Origin: Verrucomicrobiota bacterium
Lineage (GTDB): Bacteria > Verrucomicrobiota > Verrucomicrobiia > Chthoniobacterales > JACTMZ01
Reading direction: 5' to 3'
Assembly (NCBI GenBank): GCA_027624625.1
Contig: JAQBWH010000021.1
Span: 1-35,410 of the forward strand
DNA length: 35,410 nucleotides
Position 1 is the first letter of the stretch. Every line of letters starts with the position of its first letter. Both the position numbers and the translations under genes were made by a program. The notes beneath the pieces were generated by a model, which saw nothing but the letters and a program-made list of their open reading frames with translations, did not search any database and was not told where the DNA came from. Of this stretch, positions 20,777 to 28,664 are shown in pieces.

Positions 20777-21511
20777 ATGTGGTCCGAAGTGGAGTTGTGG
20801 GAGATTTTGCTCTTCCTTGTCTTGCTCGCCGTCGCCTGGGGCGGAAGCTGGTTGCTGGGGCAACTGCTGCGCAAGCGGATGGAACTCGCGCTGCACTCCA
20901 AGGCGCCGACGGTGGGGATCGAGGTGTTGCGATCTTTGCTCCCGCTTCTCCGCTGGGGACTGCTCCTCGTGGCCTTGGCGGTGGCCTTGGAAATGCTCAG
21001 GCTGCCGCCGCCGGTCGAGCTGTGGCTGGGGCATGGTGTGCGGGCAGCTCTGGCCGTGCTCGCCGCTTGGGTGGCCGGACACGCCGCCGTGACGGCCTTC
21101 GCCGGATGGGCGCGTTCGTCGGCTGATCCCGCGGAGGCCCGCACGCGCGGCACCTTGGCTCCGGTCTTATCGCGGGCCTGTCAGGTCTTTTTTTATCTCA
21201 TCGCCGTTTTGCTTGTTTTGCAAAACCTAGGCTACAACGTGGCTGGATTGCTCGCGGGCTTGGGGATCGGAGGATTGGCCGTGGCTCTGGCCGCCAAGGA
21301 GACGCTGGCCAACTTGTTCGGCTCGCTCGCCCTCCTGATGGACCGCACTTTCCAGGTCGGTGACACGATCAAGCAAGGGGAACTCGAGGGTGAGGTGGTC
21401 AATATCGGGCTGCGCAGCACTCGGGTCCGGACCAAGGAGGGCTACATCGTGTCGATTCCGAACCAAATGATGACCAACGCGGCGGTGACCAATATGACAC
21501 CGCCGAAGTGA
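20777..21511 (+). CDS. MscS-family mechanosensitive channel, short C-terminus
   Basis: An inner-membrane channel that releases solutes on osmotic downshock. The product has 244 residues from the ATG at 20777 (a GTG at 20765 would add four). Three or four hydrophobic helices are followed by the Gly/Ala-rich pore helix NVAGLLAGLGIGGLAVALAA near residue 155-175, then KETLANLFGSLALLMDRTF and the beta domain (GDTIKQGELEGEVVNIGLRST, IPNQMMTNAAVTNMT). The protein stops just after this domain. The alpha/beta cage that makes up the cytoplasmic vestibule in E. coli MscS (about 100 residues) is absent, and only 60 bases separate it from the convergent trpG. Confidence 0.85.
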   Translation: MWSEVELWEILLFLVLLAVAWGGSWLLGQLLRKRMELALHSKAPTVGIEVLRSLLPLLRWGLLLVALAVALEMLRLPPPVELWLGHGVRAALAVLAAWVAGHAAVTAFAGWARSSADPAEARTRGTLAPVLSRACQVFFYLIAVLLVLQNLGYNVAGLLAGLGIGGLAVALAAKETLANLFGSLALLMDRTFQVGDTIKQGELEGEVVNIGLRSTRVRTKEGYIVSIPNQMMTNAAVTNMTPPK

Positions 21512-21570
21512 GCGGACCAACCGGACCGAGTGGTCGGTCATCCTCGCGAAATCGCCTCGGCGCGGGCGGA

Positions 21571-22134
21571 CTAAAGCTCGAGGAAGTTTTTCAGGAGGCG
21601 CTTGCCCTCCGTGGTGAGGATGGATTCGGGGTGGAATTGGACACCATGGACGGGAAGCGTTTTGTGCCTCAAGCCCATGATTTCGCCTTCGGCCGTTTCG
21701 GCGGTGATTTCGAGGACGTCCGGGAGCGTGTCGCGCTTGACGATGAGGGAATGGTATCTGGTGGCCTCAAAGGGGGAGGGGAGGTCTTTGAAGACACCTT
21801 GGCCGTGGTGGATAATAGGCGATGTTTTTCCGTGCATCAGCCGGTCGGCCCGCACGACGTCGCCGCCGTAGACTTCGCCGATGCACTGGTGCCCGAGACA
21901 AACTCCGAGGATGGGGAGGCGCGGGCCGAAGGTCTTGATCACTTCGCTGCTCATGCCGGCTTCGGACGGGGTGCAGGGGCCGGGGGAGACGATGATGCGT
22001 TCGGGGGCGAGTGTTTCGATCTCGGCCACGGTGATCCGGTCGTTGCGCACGACCCGGAGGTCAGCTCCCAGCTCGCCGAAGTATTGGACGAGGTTGTAGG
22101 TGAAACTGTCGTAGTTATCGAGGACGAGGATCAT
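21571..22134 (-). CDS. trpG: Anthranilate synthase component II (glutamine amidotransferase)
   Basis: This class-I glutamine amidotransferase supplies ammonia to TrpE for making anthranilate from chorismate. It has 187 residues, the size of stand-alone TrpG/PabA. Catalytic landmarks are [11 protein letters not shown] with the nucleophile Cys near residue 79, and the His-Glu pair in [10 protein letters not shown] near 170. [13 protein letters not shown] opens the domain and [11 protein letters not shown] forms the oxyanion loop. Its ATG overlaps the trpE stop (ATGA), so they are co-translated. TrpG and PabA cannot be separated on sequence; the subunit may serve both folate and tryptophan synthesis, but pairing with TrpE decides the name. 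Confidence 0.93.
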   Translation of the reverse strand: MILVLDNYDSFTYNLVQYFGELGADLRVVRNDRITVAEIETLAPERIIVSPGPCTPSEAGMSSEVIKTFGPRLPILGVCLGHQCIGEVYGGDVVRADRLMHGKTSPIIHHGQGVFKDLPSPFEATRYHSLIVKRDTLPDVLEITAETAEGEIMGLRHKTLPVHGVQFHPESILTTEGKRLLKNFLEL

Positions 22135-23624
22135 GAGGGTATGACCGTGCGGGCGCGTTCGATGGCGCGGATCACGCCCATGGCTTTGTTGATCGTTTCT
22201 TCATACTCGCCCTGCGGGGTGCTGTCGGCAACCACGCCGGCACCGGCTTGCACGTAGGCGACTCCGTCTTTGAGCAGGACGGTGCGGAGGGCGATGCAGG
22301 AGTTGAGGTTGCCGTCATAGCCGAAATACCCGACGGCGCCCGAATAGCTGCAGCGCTTGCTCTTTTCCAACTCGCTGATGATTTGCATGGCGCGGACCTT
22401 GGGAGCGCCGGAAACGGTGCCGGCGGGGAAAGTGGCGCGCATGACGTCGTAGGTGGAATACCCGGAGGAGAGCGCGCCGACCACGTTGGAAACGATATGC
22501 ATGACGTGGCTGTAGCGCTCGATGGTCATGAAGTCGGTCACGCGAACGCTAGTGTATTCCGCGATGCGGCCGACATCGTTGCGGGCCAGATCGACGAGCA
22601 TGAGGTGCTCGGCACGTTCCTTCGGATTGTTGAGCAATTCCTCGGCGTTGTCGTCGTCCTCCTCGGGGTTGGTTCCGCGGCGGATGGTGCCGGCGATGGG
22701 ACGGATCTGGACATGGCGTTCGTCGACGCGGACGTGGACTTCGGGTGAGCTGCCGACCAGCTGGTAGCCGGGGCAGCGGAGCAGAAACATGTAAGGCGAG
22801 GGGTTGACCAGCCGCAGGGCGCGGTAGAGGTCGAGCGGTGTGCCGCTGTAAGGCGTGGCGAAGCGTTGGGAAAGGACGACCTGAAAAACATCGCCGGCCC
22901 GGATGTATTCCTTGGCACGTTCCACGGCAGCGAAGAATTCGTCGCGGGTCGTGTTCGAAGCGACTTCCGAGGGCGTGGTCGGGAGGCCGGTGAAAATGGG
23001 CGGCAGGGCGGCGGGTCGGGCGAGCTGAGCGATGAGCGAAGCGATTTTGGTCCGGGCCGCGTCATAGGCCGCGTACGGGTCTTCCCCCGGGTAGGCATTG
23101 ACCATGAGCATGAGTCTCCGCGTGAGGTGGTCGAAGACGAGGACGCGGTCCGTGGTGAAAAAATACAGGTCGGGCAAGCCGAGTTCGTCCCGCACGGCAG
23201 GCGGCACGGTTGGTTCGAAGTAACGGATGGCGTCGTAGGAAAGGTAGCCGATGCAGCCGCCGGAAAAATGAGGAAAGCCCATCGGGGCGGAGAGGCCGGC
23301 CATTTCCCCTTCCAGTTCGGCCAGCGGGTCGTCGGCTTGGCCGGAGCGGATAACCCGGGCGCCTTGTCTGATCTCGAATTGGGAGCCACGGGCCACGAAT
23401 TCACGTTCCGCGCCGGCGCCAAGGATGGAATAACGTCCGCTCTTTTCGTCCTGCTCGGCGGACTCGAAAAGAAAGGCCGGCTCGTCTTGGCCGGCGATTT
23501 TGGCGAAAGCGGTCACCGGTGTTTCGCTGTCCGCCACCAGTTCGGTCCAGACCGGCACGACGCGGTGCTGCCCGGCGAGGGCGGCGAACTCTTCGGGGCT
23601 GGGATGAATGTCGGGCGTCGTCAT
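22131..23624 (-). CDS. trpE: Anthranilate synthase component I
   Basis: It converts chorismate to anthranilate with ammonia from TrpG, the first committed step of tryptophan synthesis. The 497 residues fit Trp[17 protein letters not shown] near residue 51 corresponds to the tryptophan-binding LLES motif, so feedback inhibition is probably retained. The C-terminal chorismate domain has [18 protein letters not shown] (Ala where PabB enzymes have the reactive Lys, so TrpE and not PabB), [23 protein letters not shown] and YSGAVGYFG. No leader peptide with tandem Trp codons is seen in the 215 bases upstream. The other trp genes are not in the window. Confidence 0.95.
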   Translation of the reverse strand: MTTPDIHPSPEEFAALAGQHRVVPVWTELVADSETPVTAFAKIAGQDEPAFLFESAEQDEKSGRYSILGAGAEREFVARGSQFEIRQGARVIRSGQADDPLAELEGEMAGLSAPMGFPHFSGGCIGYLSYDAIRYFEPTVPPAVRDELGLPDLYFFTTDRVLVFDHLTRRLMLMVNAYPGEDPYAAYDAARTKIASLIAQLARPAALPPIFTGLPTTPSEVASNTTRDEFFAAVERAKEYIRAGDVFQVVLSQRFATPYSGTPLDLYRALRLVNPSPYMFLLRCPGYQLVGSSPEVHVRVDERHVQIRPIAGTIRRGTNPEEDDDNAEELLNNPKERAEHLMLVDLARNDVGRIAEYTSVRVTDFMTIERYSHVMHIVSNVVGALSSGYSTYDVMRATFPAGTVSGAPKVRAMQIISELEKSKRCSYSGAVGYFGYDGNLNSCIALRTVLLKDGVAYVQAGAGVVADSTPQGEYEETINKAMGVIRAIERARTVIPS

Positions 23625-23839
23625 GCGGAGCAGGCGGGTGGCTCTAAGAGCCCGGGCGTGCGGCGGGCTGGGTCGGGCAAGGAAAAGATGAAGGCGGGAT
23701 GATGGGCATAACCGAGGGCAGAGAAGAAACTAATAGGTCCCGGGTGGCGGGTAACGGAGAAATTTGTGGCACCGGCACCCCTGCTCCGTGCGGCCTGACT
23801 CGTCAAGGGCCGGGACGCCCGGGCACTTCCCGGATGAAC

Positions 23840-24298
23840 TCAGCCGCGACGGTTGAAGGCCGCCGCGGTGCGGGCGGCTTCGCGTTCGGCGACTTGACGC
23901 TTGAGATCTTGACGTTTGTCGGGGGCTTTTTTCCCTTTGGCCAAGCCGAGTTGGACTTTGACCTTGCGCTCCTTCCAATAAAGTTTGAGCGCGGGAATGG
24001 CGCAGCCTTGAATCTCCACCGCTTCGCGGAGTTTGATCAGTTCAGCGCGGTGGACGAGAAGGCGGCGGGGACGTTTGGCCTCATGTTGCTCGTGGCTGGC
24101 CCGGATGTAGGGCTGGATGTCGAGGCCGTGGAGAAAAAGTTCGCCCTTTTCAATGCGGGCGAAGGCACTGGTCATGTTGGCCAGACCGGCGCGGATCGAT
24201 TTGACCTCGGTGCCTTTGAGGGCGAGGCCTGCCTCGAGGGTCTCGAGGATGTTGTAGCTGTGCCGCGCCTTGCGGTTGGTGACGATGTCCGTGCCCAT
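23840..24298 (-). CDS. smpB: SsrA-binding protein SmpB
   Basis: It delivers tmRNA to stalled ribosomes for trans-translation. The 152-residue protein has the family pattern NRKARHSYNILETLEAG, LKGTEVKSIRAG, the FLHGLDIQPY strand, and RRLLVHRAELIKL. The C-terminal basic tail (KGKKAPDKRQDLKRQVAERE) is the part that mimics the tRNA anticodon arm in the decoding site. An ssrA (tmRNA) gene is not evident in the window. The gene lies 29 bases downstream of rpoZ on the same strand and is probably expressed from the rpoZ promoter. The 215 bases between it and the trpE start contain no gene that I can support. Confidence 0.96.
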   Translation of the reverse strand: MGTDIVTNRKARHSYNILETLEAGLALKGTEVKSIRAGLANMTSAFARIEKGELFLHGLDIQPYIRASHEQHEAKRPRRLLVHRAELIKLREAVEIQGCAIPALKLYWKERKVKVQLGLAKGKKAPDKRQDLKRQVAEREAARTAAAFNRRG

Positions 24299-24327
24299 GG
24301 CGGGCTTCCTCTGGCGCGGCGGGGACG

Positions 24328-24540
24328 TCAGGCCGCTTTGGCCGGCTCGACGATGCGCGCGGAGATTTTACCCTCGCCAATTTCTTTGAGGGCGATGTCG
24401 ATGAAGCCCATGCCGGGATCGACCTCGACAAGCGGGCGGCTGGTCGCATTGAGTTGGCGCACGCGGCGCGAGATAAGGTTGACGAGGATTTTGTCGTTGC
24501 CGACAGTTTCGCGGGCTTTTTCGAGCAGCATATGATTCAT
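24328..24540 (-). CDS. rpoZ: RNA polymerase omega subunit
   Basis: Omega helps assemble the beta' subunit and in many bacteria carries part of the ppGpp site. The 70-residue protein has the pattern LLEKARETVGNDKILVNLISRRVRQL followed, after a short variable stretch, by IDIALKEIGEGKIS, matching the helix 2 / helix 3 signature of RpoZ. The N-terminus is close to the minimal family length and lacks the MARxT motif of the E. coli protein. It is the first gene of an rpoZ-smpB unit with a convincing upstream promoter. The assignment rests on a short protein, hence slightly lower confidence. Confidence 0.85.
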   Translation of the reverse strand: MNHMLLEKARETVGNDKILVNLISRRVRQLNATSRPLVEVDPGMGFIDIALKEIGEGKISARIVEPAKAA

Positions 24541-24595
24541 GGAAAAATTTGAGACGAGACGGCCGGCCGGAAATCTTTGCCGCCTAGGACCCTTA

Positions 24596-24625
24596 AGAAT
24601 ACGAAAGGCCGGGGCGGCAAGTCAA
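24596..24625 (-). promoter_or_regulatory. Sigma-70-type promoter for rpoZ-smpB
   Basis: On the minus strand, TTGACT (24620-24625) and TATTCT (24596-24601) are separated by 18 bases. Transcription would begin near 24589, about 50 bases before the rpoZ ATG. Both boxes are near consensus and in the right orientation. Confidence 0.6.
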
Positions 24626-24681
24626 TGACGGATTGACGGGTTTGACATGCGGGGTGGTCGCTGTCAGAGATAAGCGTGATC

Positions 24682-24753
24682 GGCGGGGTAGCCAAGTGGT
24701 AAGGCCGGGCTCTGCAAAAGCCCTATGCGACGGTTCGATTCCGTCCCTCGCCT
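24682..24753 (+). tRNA. tRNA-Cys (GCA)
   Basis: A 72-base cloverleaf. The acceptor stem GGCGGGG pairs with CCTCGCC (one G-T), with discriminator T, as is usual for tRNA-Cys. The D-stem is GCC/GGC, the anticodon arm GGGCT-CTGCAAA-AGCCC with anticodon GCA, and the T-arm GACGG-TTCGATT-CCGTC. CCA is not encoded (TTC follows), unlike the other tRNA in this window, so the end must be added by tRNA nucleotidyltransferase. Confidence 0.95.
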
Positions 24754-24802
24754 TCTTTCCCTCCATTTGCCGAAGGAGAAGGCTGTCTGGGCTCGGGCAG
24801 GG

Positions 24803-25285
24803 CTAAGGGGCGAGGATGACTTGAAGGCGGCTGACCTCGGGGACGGTCAAAGCGCGATTGACCGCGGTGGCGACCTCGGCTTGCGTACCGCGAGGGAAGG
24901 TGAGGGTGAGAAGGCCGCGCTGGAATTCTGTTTTGGGCTGCGCGGGTAGTCCTGCCACGGCTGCGCGCACATTGGCCAGAACGATCGCTTGGCGGAAGAG
25001 TGGGACAGGTTGGGCCGGAATCGTACCGGCTTTGGTCACCATGATCGGCTCGGCCTTGGCCGGAGTAGGCGGAGGGGCAGGTTTCGCTGCAGTAGTCGCG
25101 GAGGCTGGTCGCTGGATTGTGGTGGCGGGACGAAGGGGAGCGGTCGCTGCCCCCAGCGTTGCGTTTGGCAGAACAACAATCTGCTGGTTTGGTTTTGGCT
25201 CGGTGGCGGGCGTCTTCTGCCAACTGGCACAACCGCCGAGCAGAGGAACGGCAAGAAGGGCAACGTGGAGAACCTTGCCTGTCAT
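24803..25285 (-). CDS. Putative lipoprotein of unknown function
   Basis: A 160-residue protein with a lipoprotein signal peptide: MTGKVLHVALLAVPLLGGC, with the modified Cys at residue 19. A long Pro/Ala/Thr-rich linker (about 25-85) follows, then a compact C-terminal domain of about 70 residues that includes PLFRQAIVLANVRAAVAGL and ends SRLQVILAP. I do not recognise the domain. It would be anchored to a membrane facing the periplasm. It is divergent from the LysM/TPR lipoprotein gene with only 15 bases between starts, so the two share one control region and may work together. Confidence 0.75.
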   Translation of the reverse strand: MTGKVLHVALLAVPLLGGCASWQKTPATEPKPNQQIVVLPNATLGAATAPLRPATTIQRPASATTAAKPAPPPTPAKAEPIMVTKAGTIPAQPVPLFRQAIVLANVRAAVAGLPAQPKTEFQRGLLTLTFPRGTQAEVATAVNRALTVPEVSRLQVILAP

Positions 25286-25300
25286 GATTTGTCTTTTATC

Positions 25301-26125
25301 ATGCGTGGCATGACGAAGCGAGCGGCAAGCGTGGGTTGGGTCGTGCGGCGGTCAGCCGGTGTGGTTGTCGCGGCTGGGTTGGCAGGTTGCGATTTGCTCA
25401 CGGTTTCGCAGACCGGCCGGAGTATCCGCGAGGGCAATGCGGCGGTGGTGCGGGGCGAGGTGCAAACGGCTTTGCAGCATTATGAAACAGCTTTGGACGG
25501 CACCATGCTCTCGGCGGAGGCACACTACCGGTTGGGCATGCTTTATGAGGATCAGTTGAAAAACGAGGTTGGCGCCCTGCATCATTTTGAGCGCTATCTT
25601 GAACTCGCCCCGCAGGGACAATTCGCGACCGAGGTCAAAGGGTATGTCGACCGGTTGCGCCTGCTCGTCGTCTCAAGCGCCGCCGAGGGTGCGGTCATGC
25701 CGGCGCGAGAAGCGTCCCGGTTGAAGAATGAAAACCTGGCCTTGAGGCAGCAACTGACCGACCTGCGGCAGAGAGCTCCGGCCGACCGGCAACGTCCATC
25801 AGCGGTTATGCCAACTCCGGCGCCGATGCCATCGCCGGCCATGATTGTCGCCGCCATGCCGCCCCCCACGCTTGCACCTGTGCCTGTGCCGGCGGTTTCC
25901 GGCGAACCGGAGGTGCGCCGGGCGTTGCCCGTGAGCGCCGCTGGGCTGGCCGCCGGCAACGCCGTGCGCACTTACAAGGTGGTCAGTGGTGACACCCTTG
26001 CGGGTATCGCCCGAAAATTTTACCAAAACTCCGGGTCGTGGCCGAAGATTCTCGAAGCGAACAAGGGGACACTGGAGGATCCGACCAAGCTCAAGCCAGG
26101 CATGATTCTAATTATCCCCGAATAG
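25301..26125 (+). CDS. LysM-domain lipoprotein with TPR-like and coiled-coil segments
   Basis: A 274-residue envelope lipoprotein. The signal peptide ends in a lipobox AAGLAGC near residue 30. TPR-like helices cover about 45-110 (TALQHYETAL, EAHYRLGMLYEDQ, ALHHFERYLELAPQG). A short coiled coil (ASRLKNENLALRQQLTDLRQ) and a Pro/Met-rich linker follow. The C-terminal LysM domain (TYKVVSGDTLAGIARKFY to GMILIIPE) binds peptidoglycan. The protein would tether an envelope complex to the cell wall. I chose the ATG at 25301; an in-frame ATG at 25310 is equally possible, and neither has a Shine-Dalgarno sequence. A mobile element begins on the last base of its TAG stop codon. Confidence 0.85.
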   Translation: MRGMTKRAASVGWVVRRSAGVVVAAGLAGCDLLTVSQTGRSIREGNAAVVRGEVQTALQHYETALDGTMLSAEAHYRLGMLYEDQLKNEVGALHHFERYLELAPQGQFATEVKGYVDRLRLLVVSSAAEGAVMPAREASRLKNENLALRQQLTDLRQRAPADRQRPSAVMPTPAPMPSPAMIVAAMPPPTLAPVPVPAVSGEPEVRRALPVSAAGLAAGNAVRTYKVVSGDTLAGIARKFYQNSGSWPKILEANKGTLEDPTKLKPGMILIIPE

Positions 26126-26152
26126 GGGGTCAGGCCTTGCTTTGTGCTTTTT
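26125..26152 (+). repeat. Left terminal inverted repeat of the RAYT element
   Basis: It begins GGGGGTCAGGCC and ends GTGCTTTTT, an exact reverse complement of 27159-27186 over all 28 bases. It encodes, on the minus strand, the last residues and the stop codon of the transposase, and its first base is the G of the preceding gene's TAG stop. Confidence 0.9.
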
Positions 26153-27119
26153 GCAGTAATTTCTGCAGCTTCGCCACGTCGGGTCGGTCGGCTGCTTCTT
26201 GGCAGTAGCGGCTGACCCGGCTGGCGTGCCCCATCGCGAGTTGTTCGCCCAGCCAGCGATTGGAAACGGTTGTGCGTGCTTTGACGAATGCGGCCAGAGC
26301 AATCTTCGCGCTGCTGTTCTTCGGCAATGTGGCGAGATTCCCAAGCCGGAGCAGAGCCTTCCCGATGGAAATGAGTCGCGTCGCCTCCTCTTCGTCGTGC
26401 CAAGCCGGCGCGATTCGGTCGGCGGCCATCGGTTGCTGGTCCAAGAGCATCCCGCGCATGCGGCGGCGGAATTCGTGCGATCCGATCGCCCAAGCCTCCC
26501 GCACCGTCTGCCATTCCGTGGCTGACGGCTTGGGTGCTTGTCGCTCACGACTTGCACGTTGTTCCATGGCCAGTCGATAACGCCGGCGACCCGCGGGCGT
26601 GTCCTTCTCCCCGTGTGCCGCGAGCACTCGTGTTGGCTCCAGCCATTCTGGCCGGTCGCGCGGTGAAGCATATAGCATGGGGAAACTGCTCCATTGGTAG
26701 GCGCCCAGCTTGAGTGCGCTGCGCAGTAGACCGGCCCGCAGCGGGTTGAGGTGGATGTAGTCTGAAACGGTTGCAAAATAGCCCCCGGAATCAGACTCCA
26801 CGGCGATGGCTTTGTAGCGCCCCTGGAAAAGGTGCCCGCGCAAGTTGTGTCTTTTGTTGTGTCGCACCGTGTAGGTGGTCTGCAGCCAATGCATGCCGCG
26901 GGAAAGGTTGGGTTCGGGTGTCTCGAGGAGGAGATGGTAATGATTGCCCATCAGCACAAAGGCATGCACCAACCAACCGGTGCGTTGGCACGTCTGGCCC
27001 AAGGCTGTCATGAACCTTCGCCGGTCTTCATTATCGTGGAAAATATTTTCCGACCGGTCGCCGCGGTCCATGACGTGGTAAACTGCTCCGGCAAATTCTA
27101 AACGCGGCTTCCGTGGCAT
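26130..27119 (-). CDS. REP-associated tyrosine transposase (RAYT / IS200-like TnpA)
   Basis: This single-strand DNA transposase of the Y1/HUH group has 329 residues. It starts MPRKPRLEFAGAVYHVMDRG, the usual RAYT opening. The metal-binding HUH motif is in MGNHYHLLLETPEPNLSRGM (His-Tyr-His near residue 65), and the catalytic tyrosine is in DYIHLNPLRAGLL near residue 120. A C-terminal extension of about 180 residues, basic and helical (ARTTVSNRWLGEQLAMGHAS), is typical of longer members and could bind the ends. The frame upstream of 27119 is open but unrelated. All catalytic residues are intact, so it is probably active. Confidence 0.93.
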   Translation of the reverse strand: MPRKPRLEFAGAVYHVMDRGDRSENIFHDNEDRRRFMTALGQTCQRTGWLVHAFVLMGNHYHLLLETPEPNLSRGMHWLQTTYTVRHNKRHNLRGHLFQGRYKAIAVESDSGGYFATVSDYIHLNPLRAGLLRSALKLGAYQWSSFPMLYASPRDRPEWLEPTRVLAAHGEKDTPAGRRRYRLAMEQRASRERQAPKPSATEWQTVREAWAIGSHEFRRRMRGMLLDQQPMAADRIAPAWHDEEEATRLISIGKALLRLGNLATLPKNSSAKIALAAFVKARTTVSNRWLGEQLAMGHASRVSRYCQEAADRPDVAKLQKLLQKAQSKA

Positions 27120-27158
27120 AGCAGGATGTGTAGATGAAGTGGCTGGGTGCTCCAAGGA

Positions 27159-27186
27159 AAAAAGCACAAAGCAAGGCCTGACCCCC
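27159..27186 (-). repeat. Right terminal inverted repeat of the RAYT element
   Basis: A perfect 28-base inverted copy of the left end. Two further C bases and a T-run continue beyond it at 27187-27190 and have no counterpart on the left, so the true boundary could be off by a base or two. Confidence 0.9.
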
Positions 27187-27263
27187 CCTTTGGCGTGAGC
27201 TGGGGATTGACCCGGTTTGGTCTTTTCGGAACAGTTGGTGCGTTTTCCGTTCCCTCGATTACT

Positions 27264-28646
27264 TTGAGTAAGATTCTTCTTCTGCTGGTCCTCTTGGGGC
27301 TGGGGTATTTTGGCTATGACTATTACGAGCGGATGACGACGCCGGCACCTCCGCCGGTCGAGCCACCGCCAGTTCCGACCCCTGTGCCGACTCCGACCCC
27401 CGAGCCGACGCCGGAGCCGCAAGCCCGTTTTGCCCCCGAGGGCATTCTTTATGTGGTCAAACGCTTCAGCGAGCCGCACGAGGACGGCGTGCGGGGGTTC
27501 TCGCCAGGTGTGGAGGTGCGCATTCTGCGGCAGGAGGCTGGCTATTTTGTGGTCACCGATGGCTTGGTTGAGGCGAGGCGTCCGCGCAGCTGGTTTACCC
27601 GCGACATCAAGCTGGCCGAAGAGCTTCGCGCCCAAAAAGCGATGACCGACCAGCAGATTGCCGAGCGCCAAGCGCGCGAAAAAAAAGCCTACGAGACCCA
27701 CATGAGTCAACGGGCTGCCCAGTGGGAAGCGGCACTTTCGTCCGTGGAGGCCAACCGCCGTGCCGCGGGGGATTCCGCCGAACAGGCGGCAGTGAGCCGT
27801 CCGGGTCTCACCCCGTTGCGTCTCGGAGCATGGAACCTCGAATTTTTAGGCAGGCGCAAGGATCCGCCGCGCACCGCTGAGGACATGCAGGCCATTGCCG
27901 ACTACATCCGAGACCTTGGCGTGCAAGTGCTGGCCGTGAGCGAGATCAACGGCGAGAAGCCCCTCAAAGACCTGACCCAGCTCCTCGGTCCGGATTGGAA
28001 ATTCGTCCTCGGCACGAGTGGTCGACTGGGCCAAGAGGGGCAAGTCGCCCCCGGGATTCTCTGGGACGACTCGCGCGTTGAAATGCTCGGTGCAGGGGAA
28101 TTATCCGAGTTGGCCACGCGGGTGTCCTCCGGGCTGCTCTTCCACCGCCAACCGGTGGCCGGGGCCTTCCGCGACCGGTCGGGCGGCCCGGACTTCCGGG
28201 TTGTTGCCGTGCATTTCAAAGCGGGGCGGACACCGCAGGATTTCGAGCGCCGCGAGGCCGAGGCCAAGGCGTTGAGTGGTTATCTGCAAAAACTCGTCGC
28301 CGACTCCGGCCAAGACAACGACATCGTGGTCATGGGTGACTTCAATCACGACCCATCAGCCGCCGAGGCAGGTGCCTGGAAAGAGAAGGCCTTCGCCAAA
28401 TTCCTCACCGGTCGCGGCCGCAGCATCATCCATTTCGACCGCCAGATTGACCACGCCGTTCCGCTCGGGACGTTCGAGGAGGTCAAGGAGGCCAGTTTCA
28501 CGATCTACAACCAAGACGGCTTGCGTGATCCCAAGAAGTGGCGCAATCGCTACTCCGACCACTTTCCCGTTACCGTCGATTTGGAAGCAGTTCCGGATGA
28601 CGACCCTGCCGCCCGGCTGGGTGTCCTCGGCCAACGCCTGCGCTAG
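27264..28646 (+). CDS. Membrane-anchored endonuclease/exonuclease/phosphatase-fold protein
   Basis: A 460-residue protein with one N-terminal hydrophobic anchor (KILLLLVLLGLGYFGYDYY), a Pro/Thr repeat linker (about 28-50), an SH3-like or charged region to about 200, and a C-terminal EEP domain. The EEP motifs are visible: LGAWNLEF with metal-site Asn, AVSEINGE with the catalytic Glu, VVMGDFNHDP and the final SDHFPVTVDL with the Asp-His pair. Such enzymes cut nucleic acids or phosphoesters; the anchor suggests action outside the cytoplasm. The start is uncertain: I chose TTG at 27264, just before the anchor, because the open frame upstream runs into the mobile element (GTG at 27147). The insertion may have removed the original promoter or start. 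Confidence 0.8.
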   Translation: MSKILLLLVLLGLGYFGYDYYERMTTPAPPPVEPPPVPTPVPTPTPEPTPEPQARFAPEGILYVVKRFSEPHEDGVRGFSPGVEVRILRQEAGYFVVTDGLVEARRPRSWFTRDIKLAEELRAQKAMTDQQIAERQAREKKAYETHMSQRAAQWEAALSSVEANRRAAGDSAEQAAVSRPGLTPLRLGAWNLEFLGRRKDPPRTAEDMQAIADYIRDLGVQVLAVSEINGEKPLKDLTQLLGPDWKFVLGTSGRLGQEGQVAPGILWDDSRVEMLGAGELSELATRVSSGLLFHRQPVAGAFRDRSGGPDFRVVAVHFKAGRTPQDFERREAEAKALSGYLQKLVADSGQDNDIVVMGDFNHDPSAAEAGAWKEKAFAKFLTGRGRSIIHFDRQIDHAVPLGTFEEVKEASFTIYNQDGLRDPKKWRNRYSDHFPVTVDLEAVPDDDPAARLGVLGQRLR

Positions 28647-28664
28647 AGCGGTTTGAAAAAACAT

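Larger units (their letters stand above)
26125..27186 (-). mobile_element. IS200/RAYT-like insertion element with perfect 28-base inverted ends
   Basis: A 1062-base element bounded by perfect inverted repeats (26125-26152 and 27159-27186) and carrying one Y1/HUH transposase gene. The transposase stop codon lies inside the left repeat and the start is 39 bases inside the right repeat. No target-site duplication is seen at the edges, as expected for Y1 transposases. The left edge coincides with the stop codon of the LysM gene; the right edge precedes an endonuclease-fold gene. The element looks complete and recent because the ends are identical. Classical IS200 elements have only short subterminal hairpins, so 28-base perfect terminal repeats are unusual. 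Confidence 0.8.

Noticed and set aside
21511..21570. A possible frameshifted continuation of the MscS-like protein
   Set aside because: Only 60 bases remain before the trpG stop, and the shifted frame shows no clear cage-domain residues.
23625..23839. A trp leader peptide or attenuator upstream of trpE
   Set aside because: No short frame with tandem Trp codons and no terminator/antiterminator pair is seen; only a small GGCTCT/AGAGCC inverted repeat.
24642..24674. TTGACA at 24642-24647 as a promoter for tRNA-Cys
   Set aside because: No -10 box lies at 16-18 bases; the nearest candidate is about 20 bases away and poor.
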